This document shows, piece after piece, positions 32,594-44,950 of a DNA stretch of 64,000 nucleotides. A program made the translations under genes and the position numbers. The stretch spans positions 22,576,772 to 22,640,771 of the forward strand of contig NC_081405.1 in the NCBI RefSeq assembly GCF_030272615.1, written 5' to 3'. The stretch is from Cryptomeria japonica (taxonomy: Eukaryota > Streptophyta > Pinopsida > Cupressales > Cupressaceae). Position 1 is the stretch's first letter, and the number at the start of each line of letters is the position of its first letter. The notes under the pieces were generated by a model. It saw nothing but the letters and a program-made list of their open reading frames with translations. It searched no databases and was not told the origin of the DNA.

Positions 32594-33548
32594 TATTGAA
32601 TGTTCTGGACAATTGAGAGGAGGGGTGAATCAGTTGTACAATAAGAAATATATTAATTTTCCCACAGAAATAGATCTGGTAAATTAAAACTAATATTACT
32701 TAACCAAAAACAAATATGAGCATGAAAGAACACACACATGAAACACCAGATATGATGTGGAAAAATCAAGAAGGGAAAAACCACAGAGAATGTTAGTTCT
32801 CAATATAAAATACCTGTTAGGGTGACACCGATTAAGGTGGTTTTTACAAATATGGCTCACTACCAGAGTGCTCATTGCAGGTGGGCTCATTGCATGGCTA
32901 AAACCGTCAGAAAATGGAGGTCTCACTGCCCGGAGGAAGAAAAAAAGAATCCACCACAGAGGAAAACTACCACATAGTTGTAATGTCGAAAGAAGCCTTA
33001 GGCTCACTGCCACCGGTACAAAATAGCATCAACATACAACCATATTGATCAGCCACTTTCCATTGACAAAGATAGATCTTCCTTTTATAATCAACTTCCT
33101 TATGTGAATCCTTCTATATATTTATTTCATTCCAACCATTGTTTATATACTAATCTTCAAACTAGAATTTTCCAAGTCAGCCAAGGAGATAATAAAGAAC
33201 AATTAAAAATTGGTCTTCACTAAGCATTCCTACAATGGAAAGGAATGAGAAGTGGACCTCACCACAATGTAACAACACGTTATCCAAATGCCATAATCAC
33301 TAGACCAAAAGATAGAACATCTGGGGTCAACCAAAAACTAGGAAAGAACATAGCCAAAAACACATTTCTGAATCACACCAACATCACCGAATCAGAATAA
33401 CAAAGATGCATGCATGAGTAGCATAAATACAAAAACACAACAAGAAAACTAGAAATGTGGAGCAATGTAGAACTCAACTAAATCTGCTAGATAATCATCA
33501 TCATCATTGCATAGACTTCTGAAGCACAACTTCCAAATCACCAAATCA
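32594..33548 (-). repeat. Copia B 5' LTR
   Basis: It starts 2 nt after the primer site. Its inner end resembles the Copia A LTR (GGACAATTGAGAGGAGGGGTGAATCAG). The outer end near 33548 is inferred from where homology to the Copia C LTR begins. The partner LTR is not in the window. Confidence 0.6.
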
Positions 33549-34619
33549 TCTATGGAATTGATTCTTATAGTTTTGTGGATTTTGGAGAGTGTTTGGGATT
33601 TTCATGTGTGTCCTCTTATCAGATGGTTCATGATTTGGAGCTTCACAAGAATATCTTTTAGTTTGTTAGTTGGTGTTCTTGAGCTCGGGTGATGAAATCA
33701 TGATGAATCTTGTTATCTCAGTTGATGTGGTTATTGCAATGGAATTCGCGTTGCTTGTTGATGTTCTATGATTTTGTTCTATATGTTTTGGTGGTGCGTG
33801 TTGATCGTGGTGTGCATTATTGAATATTTTATTGGTCTGGTGGTATTCTTCATGTTATGCGACATATTCAGTAGTTTAGCATGTTGCAAATGATCTTGGT
33901 GGATTATTTGGTGGTTTTGCATGTTTGAGGACTTGATTTGGGTCCATACTATGTCATTGCCAACATTGCATTGGTCCAGTTATGGATTTATGTATCATGT
34001 GATGTAATTTTGTAATTAGATCTTATGTGTTAAGTTGACCTTAAGGTTAAGGTTGATGATTTATATATATAAGTGTTGTAATATTGTAAGATCTGTGTCT
34101 GTGGTTGTGTCTATGATCTATAAGAGTATTGTATGTGTGAACAAGCAAATTTATCCTTCAGTAGTAGAGAAGATCAAAGAAGTGTTGTTGTGTAGACAAT
34201 GTGCTTAACTGAAACTGTGATCAGGCATTTGGAGATGCTATTCTTTTAGTTCATGTAATCCAGATTGTTGTCTGATCTTTGTAAGGCAATGAGTCTTCCT
34301 AGGGTTGTATCCCTTTTTTGTATTTGAGTAGTGAGCTCTAGGCAATGTGCCTGAATGCATGTGCATTCCCCATTGTAATATCTACACATACTACTATAGA
34401 GTATCATCATATTGTGGGTAGGTTCCCATCCTGGTTTTCTCCTTGACTGGGTTTTCCACGTCAAAAATCCATGTGTTATGTGTTGTGTGTTGTTGATGTG
34501 GTGTGCACCTTTTCTATTGTTATTCTTGATCAAATCTAAAGTTGAGATTAATTTTTTTGAGTTTGGTGAAAACTAATTCCCCCTCCCCTCTCAGTTTTTC
34601 TGCATTGTTCCTACCAACA
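33549..34619 (+). repeat. Copia C 5' LTR, 5' end missing
   Basis: Matches 50265-51105 of the 3' LTR (TTTGGAGAGTGTTTGGGAT, GTTCATGATTTGGAGCTTCA, CTTAAGGTTAAGGTTGATGA) and extends beyond it to ACCAACA at 34619. The TATA box TATATATAAG at 34062-34073 is the probable promoter. Confidence 0.85.
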
Positions 34620-34621
34620 AT

Positions 34622-34633
34622 TGGTATCAGAGC
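34622..34633 (+). promoter_or_regulatory. Copia C primer binding site (initiator tRNA-Met)
   Basis: TGGTATCAGAGC, 2 nt after the LTR end. Confidence 0.93.
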
Positions 34634-34689
34634 TAGATCCTTTGGAAAGAGCTTGACCACTTGGGGAGATCTGGGATTACTGTTATTCT

Positions 34690-35728
34690 TTTCAAGGAGA
34701 GTCCAAGATTTGATGGAACTAATTATCTATATGGAAGAACTGGATAATAGTTCACTTGAATTGTCCTGGAGAAGATTATTGGAAGGTTACAAAGATTGCA
34801 TACATTGTCCCTCTGAATGGACCTGTTACTGCAACTAAGATCAAAGATGTTGAACATAACATAACAGCTAAAGAAGCATTGTTGAGTGCCCTGACTGATA
34901 CAAAGATGACTAATGTGATGAGATTGCAGACTACACATGAGAGTTGGGAGAAGCTAGAAACCTTGTATGAAGGAGATAAACATGTGAAAGTTGCTAAATT
35001 GCAGAGCTTGAAAGGAAAGTATGAGTTGCTGAGAATGGGAGAAGATGATAATATTTCATCCTTTATGGCTAAAGTGAATAATCTTGTTCTAAATATCAGA
35101 TGTGTCGGTGGAGTCCTTGAAGAAGATGAGATTGTGGCTAAAGTGTTGAGATCTTTGCCTCCTTAAAAACACAAAGTTGCTACTATTGATGAGATCCAGA
35201 CTGTGACAACTGTGACAAGAGATATATTGGTTGGTAAGCTTGTTGCTTTTGAATTGAGAGAGCTTGGAGAATCACATGGAAAAACTGAGACTGCATTTAA
35301 AGCTAGTGTATCCGGGAAGCAAAAGTATGATCCGGGAGAAACTCCAACTAGGGTTTCTAGATAGGAAAGGGAAATGAGAGAGATGGAAGAACATGAAAGA
35401 GAATTGGAAGATATTAAAGAACTTATTGAAAAAATATTGCCTAAGGGAGCCCGAAAGTATGAAGGGAAGTTGTCTTTGAAATTTTTTTCATGTAATAAGA
35501 TAGGTCAGTTTGCTTCTAGGTGCCCTGAAAGAGCAGAAAGAGTGTCAAAATATGATAAGTCTTACTAGCCTAATCGAAAGTATAGATATCAGAAGAAATG
35601 ATATTATGTTGTTGATGAAGGTGTGATATATGATGAGTCTAAGAAAGGGAATTCAGAAGATGAATTTGTGTTCATTTCTATCAAGGAAGATGATTCAATA
35701 TATGTTCATTCTACAAGTTGTATTGTTG
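34690..35728 (+). pseudogene. Copia C Gag
   Basis: Starts around ESPRFDGTNYLYG (34697), shifts frame near 34740, then from 34756 reads EDYWKVTKIAYIVPL, EALLSALTDTKMTNVM, ESWEKLETLYEGDKHVK and EEDEIVAKVLRSLPP, ending at TAA 35164. It resumes in frame with more stops to a degenerate zinc knuckle (CNKIGQFASRC, the His replaced by Gln). It runs to the AAGAG target site where D begins. Confidence 0.88.
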
Positions 35729-35733
35729 AAGAG

Positions 35734-38700
35734 TGTGGAGGGGAAAAAGCGAGATTGGGTGACTAGAACACATTAGGAATATGAAAGATCCTTAGGAGTT
35801 AGATCACTTTGGATACTTCTTGTGAGAAAGAGAGATCCAAGGATTATCTCTTAGGGTTTATATTCCTCTTGTTGTATGTGATGAGAAAAATAGGGTTTGA
35901 TTGATCAACTAGACTAGGAGATGAACAATGAAGCATATATGAACTGAAATTGAACAAACCTGCAGATCTAAAACTGAGATACTGACAAAAGAGAAGGGGA
36001 GGAATTTGGATGTGTACTTGATTCTAAAAACTAAGCCAAACTGACCAGGACCAGGGTGTCATGCCCCTGTCCGTGAGAACCTGACAGAAAGCTGCAACTG
36101 AGGGGATGCAATTCTGAGACCTTGAGCTTGTACCCTATCAAAAATAACTAAATTTGAGGGGCACCATGGCACCACACCACTATCTTGAGTAGTACCAAGG
36201 TGCCATGCCCCTATCCTTGACAATTTTGAGCAATTCTTAGACTTCTGGGTGGTACTTGTGCCTTTTCCTGATCTGAAACTCCTTCTAGGTACCTGTTTCT
36301 ACACCTACAACTAAAAAGAGAGGATTTGGGGTGGCTATATAGGGTTTTTCCTTAGTCAAACCCTTGTTTTGGTGATTCCCACCTCCACAAATAGTCAATT
36401 TGTATAGTAAAATAGTGTGTGCAGGAATCTTGTGTGTGTCCAAGACCCTAAAATTAAGGAAAACAATCTAGAGCAACCCTCAATTTGGCTTGTAAGTTCC
36501 CTCAAAGTTAATTGTTGAAGGTTTTGTCACTTATTTGGGTATTTTTTCTTTGATGTCTTTCCTGCTCTATGCTTCATACCAACCCTGAGGTCTTCCTACC
36601 ATGTTAGTTCTTGTTTTCATTCAAACTTGCTCTCAAGTCTCACAAAGGTGAAACTTTGCTTCTTAGCTCCAAACACCAAGATCACTTACCAAGAGTTGTA
36701 GGAGGTTTAGAATATTATCTAACATACTCTTAGGCTTAATTCAACTTTGTTTGATGGTCTTTCAATTTGTCTTCTTACCCGATTTGAGGAAAAGCTCAAA
36801 ACAATGCTACAAGAAAAGAGCCCCAATTAGCCCTTTGAAACTACTAAAATGCTTATAACTTCACAAACTGCCAAAATAGATATTTCAATTTTTTTCTATG
36901 AGGAGGTCTGACAGGGCTGTACAATGACTGTCCTATATATGTGCCTAAAAACAAGGGTTTTTAAGGGTTTCAAGTCTTCTAACACCCCAACACCACTCCA
37001 AACACTTATTCAGACCACCAAATCTCTTGAGAATGTCTGTAGCATCATTATGAAGCCTTCCAACTTCCTTCTCTATAAGCATAAAGACAAACACTTGATG
37101 TGCAACCAAGTTTCAAGAGGAAAAGTGCTTAAAAACCATTGTATTTCACTACTTTGGCTGCTCAAAATGCATTTCTTAACTAATTATTCATTGGAACTCT
37201 CTTCCATATGGATTAAAATCTCTTATAAAACTTCATTCCACCTTGGGAAACCAAAATAAGGTTCACTTTGTGAGGGTTTTTAGAGCAACTTTGTTTTCAC
37301 CATAAAAGTTCACTAGCCGGGCTATAGGAGCTCACCTAGTTAGCAACAAAAACCACTTTCTTTGCCATTACAAATAATAAAAAAATTGTATTTACAAAAA
37401 CTTGACTCTCAGAGGCCATGGAGAAAGAGCCAAAGAAAATCAAGTTGCTTCCATTATTGAAGCCAAACCCTTACTCAATCGAGAACAAGGTAAAACAAAA
37501 TAATTTTGCTACAATGCTAAAACTTCACACCAGCACAAAGACCCAGGTGAAAAATATTCAACACAACATGGCACAAATTCCCAAATGAAAATAGTACGGC
37601 CAAATTCTCAGGAAGTATGGACTGTTATACCATTTGGAGCAAAAAGTGTGAGAAAAATGACAAAATCTTGAGTTTTTGTATTGAAATATTCTTTTCTTCG
37701 AATGCCAACCTGATACAAAGTTGTGTGATGCTTTAAATAGTCACTCACCACCCAAATCATGCCCAGGTAGGGACCAATAACAACCTTTTGCCTTATTTTT
37801 ACAACTTTTCCAAATATTGTCAAAATGTCGCTTGACAACATTGACAATTTTTGGTACAATGAGCATTTTTTACTTGTGAGCCAAATAGACTTACCTCCAC
37901 CATGTGAAATGGTTTACTAGAACCACACAAACATATTTCAATGCCTAACAAGGCTTTATAAGGCATTTTGACCATTTTTCCACATTTTGCCCATTATAGG
38001 CTTACAAGGCATAAAAGGTCAAAAATAGACCAAAAACTCCACAAACAACAAAAATAAGACACAAAGGACACTTAAACACACTAAAAACACCCTTTGGACA
38101 TACAAAAATTCTATTATTTAATTGAGACCAACATAGGCCATTCCAAACCAAAATTTGATGAAGTGCTCCATAAGCTTCACGAGGTGCTCCTGCACTAGTA
38201 AATGCTCTAAATCAATGATGCAAAGTGATATAAATCATGAATTTAAATATGTAAATTGATGTAATAAATCTCATGCAAAGACATGAAAATAACATGAAAC
38301 CATACCCAACCCCTAAGGGAGGGGTACAAGCCAATCGTCAATCGGTGATCTCCTATTATTCTTGACTTCAAGGCTCCTAATTGATGATGAATGCTTGATG
38401 AAATGTTGTTGAATGATGTTGAATGATGTTGAATGATGTTTAATGTTGTTGAATACTCCACATAATCTTCTCTTTCACTACATAGAAGGCTACTTGTGCT
38501 CCAAAAACCTGCTCTTAGATTCTTAGATCTGATCCCTTCAAATGAAGAAAGAGAACTCTTATGAATGAAACCCTAGATCTTATTTTTGACTTAATTTTGT
38601 CTTTAGAATGACCTAGGAATTGAATTTCCTGCCAATATTTTAGGGTTAAGCATTATAATATCATAGAATTATGTTTCTGAAATTTCAAGAAAAAAGTTGA

Positions 38701-39095
38701 GGACCATGTGCACTTTACACATGGTTCAACCAACTTTTCACCAAATTTTCAGGGTCGTTAGATATGATGATATTACAGTGAATCCCAAAGTTATAGCTGA
38801 TTTTCAGATTTTTTGATATGCGAAATCGGTTGTTAAAGGTCAAAATGGGACATAATTAGGGTTTATGATTAAATGATTTATTGAAGGAATAAAATAAAAA
38901 AGGGGCACACTTAGGGTAAAGGGCCCAATTTTATATTGTATGAAGTGATGAAATATGACTTTAGATCTGATTAAACTAATTAATTAAATACTTAAAGGGA
39001 AATTACAATGCAAGATGAAAACACACTAAGGCAAGTGTTAAACTAAGTGTGGAATTGTACCACCCTAGGAAGGGTGTACAATTTACGACACTACA
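35734..39095 (-). repeat. D 3' LTR, with extra 1.7 kb
   Basis: 35734-36477 and 38198-39095 align with the 5' LTR; 36478-38197 has no counterpart there. TATATAG box at about 36335-36345. A short GAATGATGTT repeat at 38400-38455 is reduced in the 5' copy. Confidence 0.88.
36478..38197. other. 1.7-kb segment present in only one D LTR
   Basis: Where the 5' LTR has only about 35 unrelated bases, the 3' LTR has 1720. I see no coding similarity, terminal repeats or clear target duplication. Either an insertion here or a deletion with filler DNA in the 5' copy could explain it. Confidence 0.7.
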
Positions 39096-39110
39096 TTTAG
39101 CCCCCACTTT
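39096..39110 (-). promoter_or_regulatory. D polypurine tract
   Basis: Sense AAAGTGGGGGCTAAA directly before the 3' LTR. Confidence 0.8.
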
Positions 39111-40137
39111 AGTGGTCATATGACACTACGTGCATATGAAAGCTAAACTAAATAAAAGTAAACATTCATGAAAAATGATATATCCAAAAGTTGTCAGACG
39201 AATCCCCCAGCGGTATCTGCAGTACACAGTTAGGAACTGCACCCTACAAAATCACATATTAGATAAAATCACAAAATCACCTAAATTCTTACTTAGGAAG
39301 GTGATGAAAATTTGAGGGTATCTATATTCCCCCCCCCCCATGTTTTGGCTTGCTAATTTTAGTGAGTTGAAATAGGGTATCATGTTTACCACATCGAATT
39401 GTGAAAGAAGATTGATGACAAATTCTTACAAGAAGATTTGATACAAGATCAAAAACTCATGGAGAATCATTTGGTAAGAAAGAGAAATAAACCTCAATTC
39501 CAAACAACAAAGAGTGTGAGGATTTGAGATCTCTCTAACACAAGATGAAATATTTAAATGGAAACAAATGCAATAGATATAATTTAAAAATGCAACTCCA
39601 TAAAGGAAATTCAAAAATAATGGAGGATTGAAATGACATCAAAGAGAGATTATTTATAGCAATACTCTTCTAAAAGAAGGCAACAAATTATCATCAAGGA
39701 TATGCATGTGCACAAAATAGAAGGGTTTATTATAAAAGATACTACTCAATGAAGAAAAGAAATTGATGAATGATCAAAGACTTCCAACACCAAGGAGGAG
39801 GTCCCAATTAAGGATATGTACTTAAGATCCCCATTAGGGATGCTTGTTCCAATATGAGAGAAGGAATTCAAATATGAATACACCTCTACGATCAATAAGA
39901 AATCCTTATAGAAGACACTACTTCACTAAGGGGAAATTTTAATCTTAAGAAGGAGAGATGTTTGAAATCACTCTTGCCCCCCATATATAAGGAGAAGAGA
40001 TGAGATATAAATAGGCTATTATGTTGCTTCCAAAAGTATGATTGCATGTGAAATTGTACCATCGTGAATGACAATGAGCCCCCAGTAAGTAAGCTACCAA
40101 TATCACATAATGATGAGCAACATAATAGCCATCAATG
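39111..40137 (-). other. D 3' non-coding region
   Basis: About 1 kb between the last frame and the polypurine tract. It is A-rich on the plus strand, and I see no gene or repeat in it. A poly-C run lies at 39331-39339. Confidence 0.55.
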
Positions 40138-40911
40138 TTATTTAAAGACATGATGGATTGAATGAGGTATTTGAATATGACATGTTAAATGCTCTACTAT
40201 AAGTGAGATTAAAAACTTATATAAGATGATAAATGTTAAAAAGTCTTTAGAAAGAGAGAAGTTTAGAGGAGAAGAATAGGCCACTAAGTCATACTTTTCT
40301 TGCACACAAGAGATCTTAGGAGAGGGATAAGTGTAATTAATTAGAGTCTTATTCCTAGAAGAAAGGATTTTAGAATGAGTAGAAGATAAAGTCTCATAAG
40401 TGGGATTAGAAATATCTTGAGGAGAGTCATTAAGAGATTTGTTCATCACCGAGATTTCCTTATGAGGGAGATGAGTGTTGAAAGAACTAGAAGATGATTT
40501 AATTGAGGTGAGGTCATCATCACTACTAAATATAGCATTCACATTGAGAGATGGTATTTTAGATGCTTCGGTGGGCTTAGAAGGATTATATCCAAGTCCA
40601 AATGAAGCTTCATGTGTGTTATCTTCTAAAGGAACTTTAATTCCTTGTTCATTTGTGCCACAACCATTGCCATCATAGCCACTCTTAGCTAAAATGTGAA
40701 AACCAAGACCATAAAGGGATGTCAAATCAGAAAGAGATGGTTGTGCCTCATAGGTCTCAGTGCTATATGAATTAGAGGAAGGATTTGAAGAATTATTTGA
40801 ATTAGAAGCAACCACAAAGTGGTTACTTAGTTGTTTAGACAAAGTGGGTTGCTCTTTAGGTTCCTCCTTAGATTTCTCCTTCTCGGTCTTAAATTATTTC
40901 TGAGATACTCT
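40138..40911 (-). pseudogene. D G-patch frame
   Basis: In the same frame as the protease. From 40842 it reads MSKQLSNHFVVASN, then SLYGLGFHILAKSGYDGNGC and NEQGIKVPL, which fits the G-patch pattern of spaced glycines (RNA-binding or helicase-adaptor motif). A Ser-rich, probably disordered tail follows. It occupies the same place as the G-patch region of G1 (6900-7000), after protease. RT is absent downstream. Confidence 0.7.
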
Positions 40912-41530
40912 TTACTCTCCTACAAAAGTAGGGTTAAAGTCTAGAGATCCACAATCATCATCTGAGAGCACTCCTTGTGGAGAAAAGATATCTTCAAGAG
41001 GAGATTCCGATTGAGTAGAAGAATCGGGAGTACTAGAAGGAACAAGATCATTAAAGGAAATAGATGTAATTGAAGAAGTAGGAGGATTCAAAGAAGAATG
41101 GGAAGTAGTTGAACAAGAAGATCTAGATTTTAATGGTTCTTGAGGTTTGTCAGCTAACAAGGTATATGTCTTATTATTATAAATGAACTTGACTTTCCTA
41201 TGCAAAGTTGAGGGGACAACTTTCATATTATGAATCCATGGTCTCCCTAATAGAAGTTTATATGTCAAATTACCAGGCATGACATGAATAAGTGTAGGTA
41301 ACATAACGGGACCTACCTTAACAGGCAAGGTTATGACACCTAAACATTTTTTAGTAGCATTATCAAATCCTTGAATAGAAAGAAGTGGGTTTGATGAGAG
41401 AATGATCCACATTAATCTTATCCAATAAGTCCACACCACAAATATTAAGGCCAAACCCATTGTCCACAAGGGTTCATCTTATAGCACTATCATTGATAAT
41501 AACCACAATCATAAGAGGATCATATTGATG
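40912..41530 (-). pseudogene. D protease, altered active site
   Basis: The reading TLVDNGFGLNICGVDLL carries Asp-Asn-Gly where G1 and F have Asp-Gly-Gly. A frameshift near 41410 leads into SIQGFDNATKKCLG, LPVKVGPVMLPTLIHV and YKLLLGRPWIHNM, the conserved C-terminal half. A TGA lies just before the active site. The substitution next to the catalytic Asp and the frameshift make this copy inactive. Confidence 0.82.
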
Positions 41531-43108
41531 TTAGATTTCATGAGAAGGTAACTCATCTTGTGTGAATATAACTTGAGCTTTGTGTTTACTTGTAGGATCA
41601 ATCAAAGAAGCCATGTTATTAGGTGTCACTGTAGGTGGGACATCTAATTTTTTCAAAGCATCTTGTAACATCCCATGATAAGTAGGTGAAGTTTGAACCA
41701 AATCCCAAATATAAATCTTAGCAAGGGTAGCTTTAAGTTGTTCAATGAGATCATACTCCTTGCTAAGAGTTTGTGATATACGAGGTTCTTGTGGAAGAGT
41801 AGGTTGAGAGAGAGGAAGTGAATTTGGGGTAACTGGAAGAGGATTAGGCTGCCTATTGTTTCTTGTGTTGTAGGTATGAGCAGCCATATGATAACTTTCT
41901 TCAAATATTTTCTTAGCATACTCATAAGGGCTCTTAGTAGGATAACCTCCTTGCACAGTAACAAAAGGTTTCTTAGGAGTGCAAAAAGAATCATTAGCAT
42001 AACCACCTTGAACCACTAAGATAGATTTACATTCAAAACTTTGAGAAGGACAATCACCTTGAACTGTGAAGAGGGGCTTATTAGGTGTTTCATTCACATG
42101 TATCAAATTGACTGAAGATGGTTTAGGAATGTCAAAGGAGTCCTTATGAATTTTAGAAGAAGAATGAACAAGATTGTTGGAAGAATTGTTGATAGTCTCT
42201 TCTTGCACTAAAATGTTATCATGGATAAGATCAATTTTAGGAGATAAACTAGAAGTAGACATTGATGTTTTAGAAGGAAGAGTATTAGTAGGAAAGGTCA
42301 TATCATCCTCTATCCTCAAAGGATATACATAGGGAATAAACTCTCTAGGAGAAGGATCAACATTACTCTCTTAAATTTCACCTTTGAGAGGGAGATCTTT
42401 GAAAGAGATATTAACAATCTCTTCTTGAACTAAGGTATCCTTATGAGTAGAACTTAGTTGAGGAGAGGGAGTCGATGTTCTATTTTCAGAGGGAGAATGA
42501 TTGAGATTCATGGAAGCTGAGATGTTATCAAAGGGATTACTCTCATAGGGTAGAGAATAATCAACAACTTCTTTTAATGGTTCATCCCAAATAGTGAGGT
42601 CATTGAAGAAAGTATTATAAATATCTTGCATAAAGATGTCCTTATTGTTATTGCCAATTTCGAGAGAAGGGATAACATTGTTTATTAATTATTCATCCTT
42701 AAGAGGGAGAGCATCACTACATCTATTTAAATCATCTTCTTGCCTCAAAATGTGCTCAATAGGATCTTTAAGGGAGAGAGAATTAAGAAAATTAATAATG
42801 ATTTCATCTTCTTTCTCTAAGGCATCTTTATAGGTAAGACAAGCTTTGGGGCAAGGAGAAGCATTTCTCAATAATGCATCATCTCTAGTGGGAATTTTGT
42901 TGAAGTCAAAAGAGGAGATGCCATCACTAGGAAAAGTAGGGACAATACCATCTTCTTGCACAAAATGATCTTCATGAGGGGAGTGTGCTTTAGGAGGGAA
43001 ATGAACATCTTTCTCCAAAGGTTCATGCTTAGGAAAGAGATCTCTGAAAGAAATGCTCATAACCTCTTGTTGCACTAACATGCCCCCATTGGTAAGACCA
43101 AATTGTAG
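41531..43108 (-). pseudogene. D gag-like repetitive frame
   Basis: One frame from 43108 to 41531 with stops at 42689 and 42371. The N-terminal part repeats modules resembling LVQEEIVNISFKDLPLKGE (compare LVQQEVMSISFRDLFPKHE). Three VQGGY/VQGDC modules and HTYNTRNNRQPNPLP follow, then EYDLIEQLKATLAKIYIWDL, which corresponds to the YDLVEQL segment before protease in G1. There is no capsid core or zinc knuckle that I can recognise. Confidence 0.65.
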
Positions 43109-44277
43109 TGTCATAAAATTGTGACCCATGCAATTTTAACCACATTTTGGGTCCTCACCTCGGCGACAGCATCTCCTTCCCTTACCGAGACCTATTTCTG
43201 CATTTCCACCCTTCACTCTATGTCCTTCATGTCTTGTGTCTACTTTAGACCTTGTTCGGGGCCCAAAATAAGGCAGGACAGGGGCATGACGCCCCTGTCC
43301 TCACCCCTTAGGGTGGTCCTATGTTAAGTCTACTTGATCTCCTATGCATTTCTCATCTTTGGGGTTTGTTATTCCTCTTTGTCAGCCTTGAGTGGTTGAA
43401 AATTAATCCTTGATGCATGTATAAAAGGGAATTCAATACCCTCATTCATGGATGGATGGACAACAAAAAGAAAAATAGAGAGCATAAGAAGAATATACAA
43501 GATTTCAAGGTCATCATCAAGCATTCAAGCATTCAAGTCTTCTTCATTCATCCATTGGAGCAACATTACAACCTTCATTTGTAAGCATGTGGGTGTTAGG
43601 GTTTTATCATGTTACATGCCATTTCATATAACATTTGTGGCTACATTCAAGAAGCAAAGCAATCATCATCAACAAGTTGTAGATCTACAAGGTATACATT
43701 TCCATTGTTTACATTCAAGAATTTGCAATTACTTTCTTTCTAGGTTGATTCCTCAACCAGAGTTTGACTGAGAAAACCCCTATCCACAACCTCCCGTTCT
43801 TCTCTTTTATGTGTGTAGGTTGCAGGTGCGCAGTTGTAATTGTAGGGTTGGGCTTCATTTGCAGAGATGGAAGAACCTTTTTTGTTTCGTGGATTTTGTG
43901 GCGGACCATGTACATTCCCACCATGATCCCAAAAAATTTTCTCTAAATTTGCAGGGCAGATCCATGTCAGTTTAATTAGCTCAGATCCAAAGGTACAATG
44001 CGATCCCAAACTGGTAGCACCTCATTTCACTCATTTCCTCTCTCTTTTCCACATAGTCAACAAGTCAACTTTCTCATTTACAAAAGAGGGTATATCACAC
44101 TTCAACCACTTGAAATCCACTTAGAATTCACATCCTTATTTCCCTTAGATATGGATCTAATGGATTCAACCCCTCTTTTTAATGTAAAGTTTCTCCCAAG
44201 TGAAAATCATCCTAGTGGCTTCCTTTCTCTCTCCTAGGTGGGGAGTCACTAGGATCCAATTTTCCACTTAACACAAA
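43109..44277 (+). mobile_element. Probable solo LTR inserted in D
   Basis: It interrupts the D frame. TGTAG stands on both sides (43104-43108 and 44278-44282), consistent with a 5-bp duplication. It starts TGTCATAAAATTG and contains a strong TATAAAAGG box (43420-43428) about 310 bases in. No internal coding. The right end (ACACAAA) is not a textbook CA, so the boundary is tentative. Confidence 0.5.
43276..43300. repeat. Perfect hairpin in the solo LTR
   Basis: GGACAGGGGC and GCCCCTGTCC separated by ATGAC: 10-bp arms and a 5-nt loop, upstream of the TATA box. Confidence 0.9.
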
Positions 44278-44292
44278 TGTAGGAGAAGATAA

Positions 44293-44619
44293 TTAAATGT
44301 CCATCAATACCTTTTCACTTACAGATGCATCATGTAAAGAAATTAAAGTAACACTAAGAAAGGTGTTTATGATATCATCCTCTTCTTGTAAGATAGCAAG
44401 ATGGGAAGGGCACATTTTAGGAGAATTGTCAAGATTACTCTTCAAATCTTCATCCTTAGAGCATGGGAGAGTTTTTAAGGGGTTGTTAACAACTCTTTTA
44501 GGCACTAAAATTTTGTCATAGATAGGAGGAGGTTCTTTAAGAGATGGAAAAAATGAAGCAAGGGAAGCTGACCCATTATCACATTTATGAAATGAATGCA
44601 TCATGACAAAAAAAATCAT
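44293..44619 (-). pseudogene. D first frame after the leader
   Basis: 108 codons (SASLASFFPSLKEPPPIYDKIL, LAILQEEDDIINTFLS) with the same LQEED..IN.F pattern as the repetitive frame on the other side of the solo LTR, so it is the N-terminus of the gag-like protein. Confidence 0.55.
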
Positions 44620-44926
44620 CTTTCAAATGATAACATATGCAAAACAAAAGGAAATATTCAATTTTAACTAATGCAAGCACTCTAAATGTTGATTTAGAAA
44701 ATGAAATTTATGAGTAAAATGTGTTCCTAAATCAGATCTGAAATTAATGATCCAAATCAAGCTATCCACAAGTTCAATTTTGAATTCAAAAATTAGGGTT
44801 TTTTACAAAATTAACCTCTAAATTTTGAAATTTGCAAGGAATTGAAATTTGTAAATGTAAATTTGAATTAGAAATAGAAAAAACAACACTCAGATTTGAG
44901 AACATAAATCAGAATTAAAGAAGATT
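44620..44926 (-). other. D leader
   Basis: About 300 bases, AT-rich, much shorter than in G1, E or F and without the conserved leader block. Confidence 0.6.
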
Positions 44927-44947
44927 GGATTCACGTCGGGTTCACCA
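44927..44947 (-). promoter_or_regulatory. D primer binding site
   Basis: Sense TGGTGAACCCGACGTGAATC, 3 nt inside the 5' LTR; same site as E. Confidence 0.8.
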
Positions 44948-44950
44948 AAA

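Larger units (their letters stand above)
32096..33548 (-). mobile_element. Copia B, 5' segment (LTR, primer site, Gag N-terminus)
   Basis: The second piece of the element described at 13295-15829, displaced by Copia A. It contains the 5' LTR, a slightly altered primer site and the first part of gag. Its outer end falls within the LTR of Copia C, so Copia B probably inserted there. Confidence 0.78.

Noticed and set aside
34246-34533. Frame on the minus strand in the Copia C LTR.
   Set aside because: It lies inside an LTR and is not preserved in the 3' LTR copy.
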